A stretch of DNA of 24,306 bases from Bacillota bacterium. Its GTDB lineage: Bacteria > Bacillota > Clostridia > Clostridiales > Clostridiaceae. Under the pieces are notes generated by a model. The model searched no databases, was not told where the DNA came from, and worked only from the letters and a program-made list of their open reading frames with translations. Below are positions 5,486 to 13,233 of the stretch, one piece after another. Positions within the stretch are counted from its first letter, which is position 1; every line of letters starts with the position of its first letter. The position numbers and the translations under genes were made by a program. The DNA lies in the NCBI GenBank assembly GCA_023435985.1, contig JAEZKY010000222.1, positions 1 to 24,306 on the forward strand, given 5' to 3'.

Positions 5486-6895
5486 ATGGAAAATGTAAAA
5501 AATAGAAGCAAGTGGTCCATACTTATAATAGTTTTAATGTTTACATTTATGTCTGCCTTAGATGGTAGTATTGTAAATGTGGCATTACCTAAAATGGCTA
5601 CTGCTTTAAATGTAACAACATCTAGTATACAATTAGTTGCAACAAGTTATTTAATAGTCATCGCGGGAACGGTATTGATTTTTGGAAGACTTGGAGATAT
5701 GTTTGGAAAGTCCAAGATGTTCATATTTGGGTTGGGATTATTTACCCTTGGTTCTTTGCTATGTGGTATAACAAGCTCTTTTCCAATACTTATTTTAGCA
5801 AGAGTAGTACAATCTATAGGTGCTGCTGGAACTATGGCTAATAATCAAGGGATTATTACAGAAACATTCCCCCCAAGTGAAAGGGGAAAAGCTCTTGGAT
5901 TTTTAGGTACTTCTATAGCTTTAGGCTCCCTAATAGGACCAGGACTTGGAGGACTAATAGTAGGTGCAGCTAGTTGGGAGTATATATTTTTAATAAATGT
6001 GCCTATTGGAGTAATAGCATTATTTTTCGCTATTAAATTGCTGCCGAAAGAAAATAAAGCAGCTAAGGGCAAATTAGATATTTTAGGGGCTGCATTATTT
6101 GTGTTTGCAATAGTTCCACTTTTTGGAGCTTTATATGAAGGGCTAAGCATTGGCTTTGAAGATCCAATGATTTTATTGAGCTTTGCCATTGCGATTATCT
6201 CATTTATAATATTTATTTTTGTGGAAAAGAAAAAAGAAGATCCTCTATTACAATTGAATATATTTAGTAATAAATTATTTTCTTTAAGTATATTTTGTGC
6301 ATTCATAACCTTTGTTGGAATATTCTGCAACAATATCATTCTTCCATTTTATCTTCAGGACGTAATGAATTATACACCAGAACATACTGGATTAATAATG
6401 ATGGTTGATCCTTTGCTTTTAACAGTGGTAGCTCCTTTTAGTGGAAGTTTATCAGATAAGATTGGTTCAGAAGTTTTAACATTCATAGGCTTAATTCTCA
6501 TAAGCTTAGGATTAGTATTAATGGCTACATTAAATGTTGATTCAAATTTATTAATTACAATAGTATTTATTGGAATCATGTCTATTGGTCTGGGATTATT
6601 TCAATCGCCTAATAATTCCTTGATAATGTCAACAGTACCGAAAGATAAACTTGGAATTGCAGGAAGTGTAAATGCTCTTGTAAGAAATTTAGGAATGGTA
6701 TGTGGGATAGCTTTAGCTACAACACTTTTGTATAGTATGATGAGTTCAGCAATTGGACAGCGTGTTACTGATTTTGTAGTAGGAAGAAGTGATGCTTTTA
6801 TATATGGTATGAGAAATGTATATATAGCTGCAGCGGTAATAAGTTTAATTGGAGCTGCCTTGACTTTTTTTAGATTAAGAAGTAAAAAGCTCTAA
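5486..6895 (+). CDS. MFS drug efflux transporter, DHA2 (EmrB/QacA) family
   Basis: A 469-aa polytopic membrane protein with about 14 hydrophobic segments. Seen: the DHA2 motif LDGSIVNVALP in the first helix (25-35), loop motif A GRLGDMFGKSK (67-77), motif B-like ARVVQSIGAAG, and motif C GPGLGG in the fifth helix. These mark proton-driven multidrug antiporters of the QacA/EmrB/LfrA group, located in the cytoplasmic membrane. An upstream in-frame GTG (5459) exists, but AAAGGAGGAG at 5471-5480 is 6 bases before ATG 5486, which I take as the start. It is co-transcribed with marR and so controlled by the operators before that gene. No EmrA-type adaptor is present, as expected for a Gram-positive. 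The substrate is unknown. Confidence 0.92.
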   Translation: MENVKNRSKWSILIIVLMFTFMSALDGSIVNVALPKMATALNVTTSSIQLVATSYLIVIAGTVLIFGRLGDMFGKSKMFIFGLGLFTLGSLLCGITSSFPILILARVVQSIGAAGTMANNQGIITETFPPSERGKALGFLGTSIALGSLIGPGLGGLIVGAASWEYIFLINVPIGVIALFFAIKLLPKENKAAKGKLDILGAALFVFAIVPLFGALYEGLSIGFEDPMILLSFAIAIISFIIFIFVEKKKEDPLLQLNIFSNKLFSLSIFCAFITFVGIFCNNIILPFYLQDVMNYTPEHTGLIMMVDPLLLTVVAPFSGSLSDKIGSEVLTFIGLILISLGLVLMATLNVDSNLLITIVFIGIMSIGLGLFQSPNNSLIMSTVPKDKLGIAGSVNALVRNLGMVCGIALATTLLYSMMSSAIGQRVTDFVVGRSDAFIYGMRNVYIAAAVISLIGAALTFFRLRSKKL

Positions 6896-7094
6896 CATGT
6901 ATTTAAAGCACCAGTTTAAACTATGAATATTAAATATATGAAATACAGTTAAGTTCATTAGTTTTACTGACTATATACAGTAATTTATTTATATTATATT
7001 AAATATTTAAATAAAATAACAAAGTATATAAACTAGAATATTAAATTATGTCTAAAAAATATCATCATTTTATAAATATACATATACATATACA

Positions 7095-7136
7095 AGTAGT
7101 AGCTGGGAGTAGTCCAACTACTGCTTATTTTTTTAT
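7095..7136 (+). terminator. Terminator after the marR-MFS operon
   Basis: AGTAGTAGCTGG (7095-7106) pairs with CCAACTACTGCT (7114-7125) with one mismatch and one G-U, followed by a T-rich tract to 7135. It lies 200 bases after the MFS stop; the gap between (6896-7094) is AT-rich and shows nothing else. Confidence 0.75.
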
Positions 7137-7170
7137 AATAAATTAAAATTTTATACATTGATTGAAATAA

Positions 7171-7198
7171 TTGACAATAGTATTAAATAATGTACAAT
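7171..7198 (+). promoter_or_regulatory. Sigma-A promoter for the small membrane protein
   Basis: TTGACA (7171-7176), a 16-bp spacer and TACAAT (7193-7198) lie about 30 bases before the ATG at 7230. No operator-like repeat is visible. Confidence 0.65.
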
Positions 7199-7229
7199 TA
7201 TCTTATACAAACATAAAGGGGGAATTATA

Positions 7230-7607
7230 ATGAAACATTCAAAAGCATTGTTGGTGTCCGGAATATTGGGAGCTTTATATGCTATATACCTAATAAGTTA
7301 TTTTAGTGGAGTTATAACAAAAGGTTCAGGGGCAGCAGAACAAGTTGGAGGCGCAATAGCAACAGCATTAGTTACACCACATATGATATTGGTTGTATTG
7401 GCTGTGATTTTTAACTGGATTGCATACTTTATTAATAAGAGAGGGTTTGCATTAACAGGAGGAATATTATATTCTGTGGGTGGCGTATTATTCCTATTAT
7501 ACTTACCTTTTGTAATTCCATCATTGGTATTAAGTTTCGTCGGTTATGCAAAACTTAAAAAGATCAATGAAATTAATAGTCAAACTACAAATAGTATAAA
7601 TCAATAA
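7230..7607 (+). CDS. Small integral membrane protein, function unknown
   Basis: The 125-aa protein has three to four hydrophobic segments (about residues 7-28, 40-66, 74-90 and 93-108), the last two nearly continuous, and a polar Lys/Asn/Gln-rich tail. GGGGGA at 7217-7222 is well placed for the ATG. It resembles the small clostridial/bacillar DUF4064-like membrane proteins in size and layout, but I cannot assign it firmly. It stands alone between its own promoter and terminator and runs in the same direction as the efflux operon. No catalytic or binding motif is visible. Confidence 0.75.
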   Translation: MKHSKALLVSGILGALYAIYLISYFSGVITKGSGAAEQVGGAIATALVTPHMILVVLAVIFNWIAYFINKRGFALTGGILYSVGGVLFLLYLPFVIPSLVLSFVGYAKLKKINEINSQTTNSINQ

Positions 7608-7620
7608 ATCTTAATTAATC

Positions 7621-7650
7621 TGGCCAGGAGTAATTCCTGGCCTTATTTTA
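7621..7650 (+). terminator. Terminator of the small membrane protein gene
   Basis: GGCCAGGA (7622-7629) and TCCTGGCC (7635-7642) form a perfect 8-bp stem with a 5-nt loop, followed by TTATTTTA, 14 bases after the stop codon. Confidence 0.85.
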
Positions 7651-7755
7651 TGCCTATAAATACAGTTAAGATTTTTTTATTTACTTTAAAGTATTGGGAT
7701 TAGTATCATAAGAGTATAGTGTTATAAACAATAACATAGTAGAGATATTTGAAAA

Positions 7756-7787
7756 TAAAAAGCACTCACGTAATTGTAAGCGCTTAT
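7756..7787 (-). terminator. Terminator of the lost minus-strand gene
   Basis: On the minus strand AAGCGCT pairs with AGTGCTT (one G-U), followed by TTTTTATTTT. It sits directly downstream of the orphan C-terminal fragment at 7802-7930, so the 3' end of that gene with its terminator survived. The palindrome TAAGCGCTTA is at 7777-7786. Confidence 0.55.
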
Positions 7788-7801
7788 AACATTATATAAT
7801 A

Positions 7802-7930
7802 TTATTTCATAGCATAATTAAATTGTTCACCTTCAATGTCAAACGTTAAATTTAATGAATTAGTATCAGTTTCAACTTCTTGAGGACATTGGATTATAAA
7901 CCTCATACCCTGAGTTTCTAACGGTTTTAA
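7802..7930 (-). pseudogene. Orphan C-terminal fragment, DUF4352-like
   Basis: The minus strand reads LKPLETQGMRFIIQCPQEVE and on through alternating hydrophobic residues (LNLTFDIEGEQFNYAMK) to a stop at 7802-7804. It is about 42 codons, with an in-frame stop immediately upstream and no start codon or ribosome binding site. The pattern 'L-x-P-x-E ... G-x-x-F-x-v-P ... L-x-L-x-F' is that of the last beta-strands of DUF4352-type immunoglobulin-like lipoprotein domains. I read it as the tail of a deleted extracellular lipoprotein gene. The assignment is by pattern only. Confidence 0.45.
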
Positions 7931-8018
7931 TTATACATTAAACATACATAATTTTCTATATTTTACTTTTGATTGGGAATAAAAATGATTATAATAGAAA
8001 TATTTGAAATGCAAACAA

Positions 8019-8059
8019 GAGACTATTAAATAATTAAAGCAATCAAATTCAATAGTCTC
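8019..8059 (-). terminator. Terminator of the GGDEF/HD-GYP gene
   Basis: GAGACTATT (8019-8027) and AATAGTCTC (8051-8059) form a perfect 9-bp stem with a 23-nt loop. On the minus strand it is followed by TTGTTTGC and lies 22 bases after the stop codon. Confidence 0.65.
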
Positions 8060-8080
8060 AATCCGTATTCTATAATGTTG

Positions 8081-9775
8081 TTACCAATTTTCTCCTAAAA
8101 CTTTTGTTACAAAAGTTTTTGAAATTTGTGCATCAAATTGACTGCCTGCATTTACCTTTAGCTCTTTTATAGTAGTATCAATATCTAAGGCATTTCGATA
8201 TGTGCTGTTAGTAGTCATAGAATGATAAGCATCAGCTATATGTATGATTCTTGAGAAAAAGGGAATTTCATCTCCTTTTAGTCCTTTTGGGTATCCATTA
8301 CCATCAATTCTTTCATGATGGTGCAATACATATTCAGCTATGTCTTTATATTTATTTAAGTAATTAAGAATTTTATAGCCTATTTCAGAGTGACGTTTTA
8401 TTTCGCTTAATTCACTTTCGGTGAGATCATCATGCTTTAGCAAAATTTTGTAATCGACAGCTACCTTTCCTATATCATGTAATAAACCGGCTAATTCAAG
8501 TTTTTTTATTTCATCCTCGTCTAAGTCTAATGCTATGCCTAATTTTTTGCAAAGGGAACTTACCTCTTGCCCATGGAAATGCTTCACTAAATTTTTATCA
8601 TATAAGATTGAATCTAAGTGTTTTATTAGATTGGCCTCAAAAATATCTCTATCAAGAAGTTTTTGACTATACATAGTATCATCAGCCTTATTACATATTT
8701 TTTCGAGTGATTGATTAGAAGTATATTTAGTTGCAAATCCGAAGGAAACTGATAAAATACTTTTCTCAACGGGAAGGTCTGATATGGAATCTTTTATAAT
8801 ATCAACAATTTGTTTTGCTTGTATAGAATCAGTTTTAGGAAGCAATATATAAAATTCATCTCCGCCAATTCTGGCAACAATGTCTTCTTTCCTACAAAAT
8901 TTTTGTAGGATTTCTGCAAAAGTTTTTATGAGCTTATCGCCAGCTGTGTGGCCAAATATATCATTAGTAAACTTTAGACCATTTACATCGGATATAATGA
9001 TAGAAATTGGATAATTATCTTCAGTATCTATTTCCCTTAGTTTTTCTTCAAAAAATCTTCTGTTATAAAGTCCAGTTAATTCATCGTGATAGCTTAAAAA
9101 GATATTTTGATTTTCGGCTTTTTTTAGTGTTGTGATGTTAAGAGCAAAAGAAGTCAATCCGATTGTTTTTCCATTATCTGAGGTTAGTGGGGAGTAATAG
9201 ACTTGCCAGTATAAGTTTGAACATTCATTAGTTGTATATTCCTCCACAGTAGTGAAACTATCACCATTAAAAATTCTATCAAAGTTTTCTTTTAAATTTT
9301 GCTGATTTTTATTGTGTTTAATAATATCTAATATGTTCATGTTTTTCTCTATATTTTTGTGGTATAGACTAAAAATAGTTTTTTTGTATATATTATTAAA
9401 AGCAGTATAACGATAGCTCGTATCTAAAGAAAAAAACATAATTTCTTCGGAACTTTCTAAAACTGTTGATAACAATATATTTGATAATTGAATTTCATTT
9501 TTTGAGGCTATTAACCTATTAAAGATAATTTTAAGTAGTTTGAAATTTATTGCAGAACTTATAAGCACAAAAATTAAGCTCTTAACAATACCTATAGTTA
9601 GAGTCAATGAATTATTATAAAAGAACGATGTCATTATATTATTATAGAATAATATCCATAGTGTTAATATTAAAACGTAGCTAAATGTTATTTTTAAAGC
9701 CAAACTATTGGCGTTAATTTCATTTTCATCAAGAAGTTTTTCGAAAAAATCTAAATAACTTTTTGCTTTCCTCAT
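8081..9775 (-). CDS. Membrane PAS-GGDEF-HD-GYP cyclic-di-GMP enzyme
   Basis: Counted from an upstream in-frame ATG (9817), the order is: two membrane segments (about 41-60 and 72-92), a PAS-like domain (about 112-232), GGDEF (about 240-390) and HD-GYP (about 405-578). The GGDEF motif is intact (318-322) and preceded by R-K-E-D (309-312), a product-inhibition I-site exactly five residues upstream. The HD domain has HDIG (447-450) and HHERIDGNGYPKG (500-512), the metal ligands and GYP signature of cyclic-di-GMP phosphodiesterases. It may thus make and break the messenger, or one domain may only regulate. I prefer ATG 9775, as GAGGAGG (9790-9796) lies between the two ATGs and the upstream one has no ribosome binding site; this gives 564 aa. 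It is monocistronic, with its own terminator. Confidence 0.93.
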   Translation of the reverse strand: MRKAKSYLDFFEKLLDENEINANSLALKITFSYVLILTLWILFYNNIMTSFFYNNSLTLTIGIVKSLIFVLISSAINFKLLKIIFNRLIASKNEIQLSNILLSTVLESSEEIMFFSLDTSYRYTAFNNIYKKTIFSLYHKNIEKNMNILDIIKHNKNQQNLKENFDRIFNGDSFTTVEEYTTNECSNLYWQVYYSPLTSDNGKTIGLTSFALNITTLKKAENQNIFLSYHDELTGLYNRRFFEEKLREIDTEDNYPISIIISDVNGLKFTNDIFGHTAGDKLIKTFAEILQKFCRKEDIVARIGGDEFYILLPKTDSIQAKQIVDIIKDSISDLPVEKSILSVSFGFATKYTSNQSLEKICNKADDTMYSQKLLDRDIFEANLIKHLDSILYDKNLVKHFHGQEVSSLCKKLGIALDLDEDEIKKLELAGLLHDIGKVAVDYKILLKHDDLTESELSEIKRHSEIGYKILNYLNKYKDIAEYVLHHHERIDGNGYPKGLKGDEIPFFSRIIHIADAYHSMTTNSTYRNALDIDTTIKELKVNAGSQFDAQISKTFVTKVLGENW

Positions 9776-9796
9776 TTTTATAACTTTAACCTCCTC

Positions 9797-10635
9797 TATA
9801 AAATTGTTATTTACCATGTGTTGGGTTTAGTTTCATTTTGTTTATAAAATTTATGCAGATCTTAATTTCTTAAAATCATCAGTGTAAATAGTAATAAAAC
9901 TGTAGATAAAAAATATATAATTTATTGAGTATTATATAAAAGTTAAATTTAAGTAAAAAAAATATGAAACTACTTTGTAAAAAGGAATTTCAAAATAAAA
10001 AACAATACAAAATAGTTATTGTGTATTATTCTAGTATAGCATAAAATTGTATATCAACCAAATATTATTAATATCTCTGTATTATTAAGTCATTATATGT
10101 ATTTATTTCATATATTACTTATTGTAAGCCACCAATTTATAGGTATACTTTGCATTCATTTGTAGTTTAATTAAATTATTATGTATAAAAACTGTACATA
10201 ATAACTATTTTGTACCATTAATTATATATGTAGTGTAATAATGCTATTAATAAAACATATTAACCTTATATTACGCGTATAAATAAATTCTAGAATTAAT
10301 GATTTAATAATGGCTGATTTCTTATTTATGCTAAGGAATCAGTAATTTTCACTGGGAAGTATTCTAAATAGGATACTTCTTTTCTATTTTAAAATAAAAG
10401 TATCATAATTTAATGGAATTGATACTGGTAAGCTGACATAATAATAATTCTAAATGGAACACATAGATAACTCCTTCATAAACTATAAACGACGAGATAT
10501 ATTTTGAATTACTTATAGAATAATTTATTTAATAATTCTTACTAACCTTAATTGTTTGATATTTATGCTTGCATAATTAAAATACAATATATTTAGTAAT
10601 TTTCTTAATTTTTTTAGTAGAGGAGGTTTATTGAA
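9797..10635. other. Long AT-rich divergent intergenic region with hairpins
   Basis: About 840 bases separate the cyclic-di-GMP enzyme from the DUF4489-like gene without a supported ORF. Seen: a perfect 10-bp stem TTATTATGTA/TACATAATAA (10176-10185, 10195-10204) and two tandem hairpins at 10314-10342 and 10356-10379. No cyclic-di-GMP riboswitch signature was recognised in it. Confidence 0.5.
10314..10391 (+). terminator. Tandem hairpins ending in a terminator, no upstream gene
   Basis: First hairpin: CTGATTTCTT (10314-10323) with AAGGAATCAG (10333-10342), one G-U pair. Second: GAAGTATTC (10356-10364) with GGATACTTC (10371-10379), one G-U pair, followed by TTTTCTATTTT. The second is a good intrinsic terminator. 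As no plus-strand gene ends here, it may end a small RNA or an attenuated leader. Confidence 0.55.
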
Positions 10636-11112
10636 ATGAATAATGATTGTGATACTTGCAAAGAAGTAAAGGAAAATTCGCCAACTATTTTAAAATGTAG
10701 TAGTCCTAATTCAAGTGTAATTACTACAGTTCCAGTGGGAACCCCAACTCCTTTCACTGTAGCTACTCGTGCTTTAAATAAATGTGGACTAAGTAATTCA
10801 AAGGTTTTACTTGAGTTTGCAAGCAATATTATAATTAATGAGGCGTTTACTGGAACTATAATTTTTCAAGTTTATAAAACTTGCAATAATCAAGTTGGTC
10901 CAATACCTATCGGACCTGCTTGGGTATTTTCGGTAACAATAACAGAAACTTTGCCAGGTGTAACTGAAACATTCTCATTCTTTGTTTGCGATAGTAATTG
11001 CTGCAATGATGAATGCTGCATATATACAGTGGTCGCAACTATAACTGCAACTGTTGTGCCTACTGCTATTAATATTAACAATGCCACACTATCTGCAATT
11101 GTTGCTGGTTAA
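10636..11112 (+). CDS. Cysteine-rich DUF4489-like protein
   Basis: The 158-aa protein has ten cysteines: C5, C8, C21, C50, C83, C118, C122, C123, C127 and C128, the last four in a tight NCCNDECC cluster. Between them are strongly alternating hydrophobic/Thr/Val beta-strand segments (for example SVITTVPVGT, VFSVTITETL, YTVVATITATVV). There is no signal peptide or membrane helix. Size, Cys spacing and the TTVPVGTPTPF-type segment fit the DUF4489 family, common in clostridia and of unknown role; this is from memory of the family and is not proven. A strong GAGGAGGTTT (10620-10629) precedes ATG 10636. Cysteine-rich beta proteins of this kind are often surface or spore-coat components, or bind metal. 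The gene is monocistronic. Confidence 0.72.
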   Translation: MNNDCDTCKEVKENSPTILKCSSPNSSVITTVPVGTPTPFTVATRALNKCGLSNSKVLLEFASNIIINEAFTGTIIFQVYKTCNNQVGPIPIGPAWVFSVTITETLPGVTETFSFFVCDSNCCNDECCIYTVVATITATVVPTAININNATLSAIVAG

Positions 11113-11137
11113 GATTTCAACTAAAATAATATATTAA

Positions 11138-11167
11138 GACTCATGGAATTCAATCCATGAGTTTTAT
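11138..11167 (+). terminator. Terminator of the DUF4489-like gene
   Basis: ACTCATGGA (11139-11147) and TCCATGAGT (11154-11162) form a perfect 9-bp stem with a 6-nt loop, followed by TTTAT. Confidence 0.85.
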
Positions 11168-11446
11168 AAATATAATTGGTATTATGTTTATTGTTTAAGA
11201 TAGTTATAGAAGAAACTTGACTAAGTGACTACGATTTAAATGATGTAAGCGTAAAAAAGAAAGTAGTAAGCTGTGTCGATGAAGCTATAGTATTTTGCGG
11301 TTCTTCAAAATATAGCTGACTATAAATACTATAATAACTCTAAAACTATCAACAGTTTGTGAAAAAAGTAATAAAAATTGTGGATAAGTAATGCTCGATT
11401 GTGGATTAAATAATCTGAGTGCTTTTTTGCTGCTCATAGTAATTTA
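11168..11446. other. Convergent intergenic region with alternative hairpins
   Basis: No gene seen. Around 11280-11335, AGCTATAGTATTTTG can pair with CAAAATATAGCT (with a 3-nt bulge), while ATAGTATTT can instead pair with the later AAATACTAT, so two exclusive stems are possible. No T run follows either. Confidence 0.35.
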
Positions 11447-12037
11447 CTACAAGGTAAATATAATATCATCACATATCTGTTCATCTCTAAATGGAATTTT
11501 GTATTCTTTAAAAATCAATTGAATTCCAGAAGGGTTAGCAGGTAGCGGCGGCCATATAACAAAGTTGTAGTGGGTATGCCCAGAGCCTCCGGCTCCATCT
11601 AGCATTCTGCAATCATATGGCTCAGCTATAAACATTTCAAAATTAGTATGCGATGAGCTAGAGTCCTTTGTATTATCCCAATCTATATTAAAGGATATAA
11701 CGCTGGAGTTAGAATATTGACGAATAGAAATTACAGAAAAGAGTCTGTTATCTCTTTCAATCAGCTTCAATATTGGGAGATTTTTCTGAAAGCCTTCGGG
11801 TTTAACTGAAGGTTTATGTATCTTTTCATTCCACATTGAGCCAAATATTGATTTTAAAAAGTCCTCATATAAGTTGAATTTTTCTGCCCACTCAGCAATG
11901 TACTCCAAAGGTGGATAACCAGGGTTATTATCTGAAATTTCCTTACGTTCCTGTATTAATCCGCAGATTTTTTCGTCTATTTGTTTAGCTCTTTCATCAT
12001 AATGATTAGTTGGTCTTCTAAATGACGATAGTTCCAT
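11447..12037 (-). CDS. Hypothetical 196-aa protein
   Basis: The start is clear: GGAGGT (minus strand, 12043-12048) lies 5 bases before the ATG at 12037. The N-terminal ~40 residues look like a charged helical hairpin (ERAKQIDEKICGLIQERKEI), similar in style to chorismate-mutase-type helices, and are followed by an aromatic-rich central part. The C-terminal half contains DGAGGSGHTHYNFVIWPPLP and looks beta-rich. No signal peptide or membrane segment is present. I do not recognise a characterised family. A TATAAT box at 12066-12071 (minus strand) is a reasonable -10, but no good -35 is seen. It stands alone, convergent with the DUF4489-like gene. Confidence 0.72.
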   Translation of the reverse strand: MELSSFRRPTNHYDERAKQIDEKICGLIQERKEISDNNPGYPPLEYIAEWAEKFNLYEDFLKSIFGSMWNEKIHKPSVKPEGFQKNLPILKLIERDNRLFSVISIRQYSNSSVISFNIDWDNTKDSSSSHTNFEMFIAEPYDCRMLDGAGGSGHTHYNFVIWPPLPANPSGIQLIFKEYKIPFRDEQICDDIIFTL

Positions 12038-12208
12038 ATCATACCTCCAAAAATTTTTTAATTAAATTATATAGGTAGTAATTAGCTTTTGGCATTAAGA
12101 TATCTATTTAGCTGTTTTTTATTAAACTCTTTGTTGTGCACTATACTAGAAATCATATACATATTTGTGCAAGAGGTATTTGAAATTGAGCTGTGAAGGT
12201 TGTTAGTG

Positions 12209-12276
12209 GGAGGTTGTTCCATTTATTGCTTGTCTTGAACTTGTTTCAGGAGCATGCAGAAATGGGACAACCTTCC
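12209..12276. repeat. Long imperfect hairpin downstream of the AraC-type gene
   Basis: GGAGGTTGTTCCATTT (12209-12224) pairs with AAATGGGACAACCTTCC (12260-12276) over about 16 bp with one bulged base and one G-U, around a 35-nt loop. No T run follows on either strand. The region 12038-12349 has no ORF. AGGTTGTT is also present at 12197-12204, so this may be a dispersed structured intergenic repeat rather than a simple terminator. Confidence 0.45.
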
Positions 12277-12349
12277 AGCGAAAATTTCATAAGTCCGATG
12301 GAACAAATATGTATGTGATTTCGGTAAGGCACCACATAGATCTAAGAGA

Positions 12350-13120
12350 CTAAGAGTGTCTATAGTTTTTGGGCGTTGTATTTGTAATCTTAAAGAAGTT
12401 TCTATTAAAGGAACGTATACTTGAATAGCCGCATTTATAAGCAATATCTGTAATTGGATCTTCTGAGTTTATTAGTAAATATGCTGCATAACTTACTCGA
12501 TTTTGGTTAATAAAATCTACAAAGGAAATCCCCAAAATTCTATTTAAGTATTTTGAAAGATAATTATAGTTATAACAGAATTCATTAGAAATGGTTTTTA
12601 AGGAAATGTCTTTAGTGAAATTATCCTGAACATAGCTTAGAATTTTATGAAGAAGCTGATAATCACTTTTTTCGCTTGGAAGTAATTTGGTTTGTTCCAT
12701 TACTTCAGAACATATTAAGTAAAGACATGCCTTCATTTGAAGAATACTGGCATTTTCACTGAAAATTTTGTCTAGTACTAAAGCTTCCGAAATACTGGAT
12801 AGATTAAATACGGGATTTTCAAGAAATTTACCATAAGTAGTATTTTCAAAGGTTTTTACGTACTTTGGCGAAAATACACAAATATCAGCTTCAGAGTATT
12901 CCTTAGTTGAAATGGAATGGATTTCATAAGGCAGAACAAGCATACAGTCATTTTTCTTAAGTTCAAAGGTTCTATTGTTTACGCAGACTTCCAAATTACC
13001 TGCCTTAACATAAATAAATTCAAAGCTTCGGTGTAAATGAACCTGGTAAGTAAGACTCACAGGATGATAATTTGAAAAAAGAGTGCCTTCACCAAAATGA
13101 TATGCCTCATACTTTAACAT
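12350..13120 (-). CDS. AraC-family transcriptional regulator
   Basis: A 256-aa protein with the usual two parts. The N-terminal cupin-like sensor (about 1-140) has HLHRSFEFIYVKAG at 28-41, where sugar-type AraC proteins have their first beta-strands, and KKNDCMLVLPYEIH at 55-68. The C-terminal double helix-turn-helix (about 155-256) ends with ITDIAYKCGYSSIRSFNRNF then TPKNYR, the canonical second HTH signature. GGAGG (13127-13131, minus strand) precedes the ATG. It is divergent from the GH3/GH43 genes across a short promoter region, so it most likely activates them in response to a xylo- or arabino-sugar; the ligand is inferred from context only. Confidence 0.9.
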   Translation of the reverse strand: MLKYEAYHFGEGTLFSNYHPVSLTYQVHLHRSFEFIYVKAGNLEVCVNNRTFELKKNDCMLVLPYEIHSISTKEYSEADICVFSPKYVKTFENTTYGKFLENPVFNLSSISEALVLDKIFSENASILQMKACLYLICSEVMEQTKLLPSEKSDYQLLHKILSYVQDNFTKDISLKTISNEFCYNYNYLSKYLNRILGISFVDFINQNRVSYAAYLLINSEDPITDIAYKCGYSSIRSFNRNFFKITNTTPKNYRHS

Positions 13121-13233
13121 AAAATGCCTCCAAAAGCGTAATTTTGTCTATAATTATATAAATAGTTTCTTGTTACGTCAACTAAAAGTTTTATATCATT
13201 AAGTTAACGAATAAATATTTAAGAGGACAGCTT

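Noticed and set aside
5845..6339. 164-codon minus-strand frame within the MFS gene
   Set aside because: It is the antisense shadow of a clear membrane transporter and has no initiation signal.
9797..10635. Cyclic-di-GMP riboswitch near the GGDEF gene
   Set aside because: None of the conserved GEMM-I or GEMM-II core sequences was recognised.
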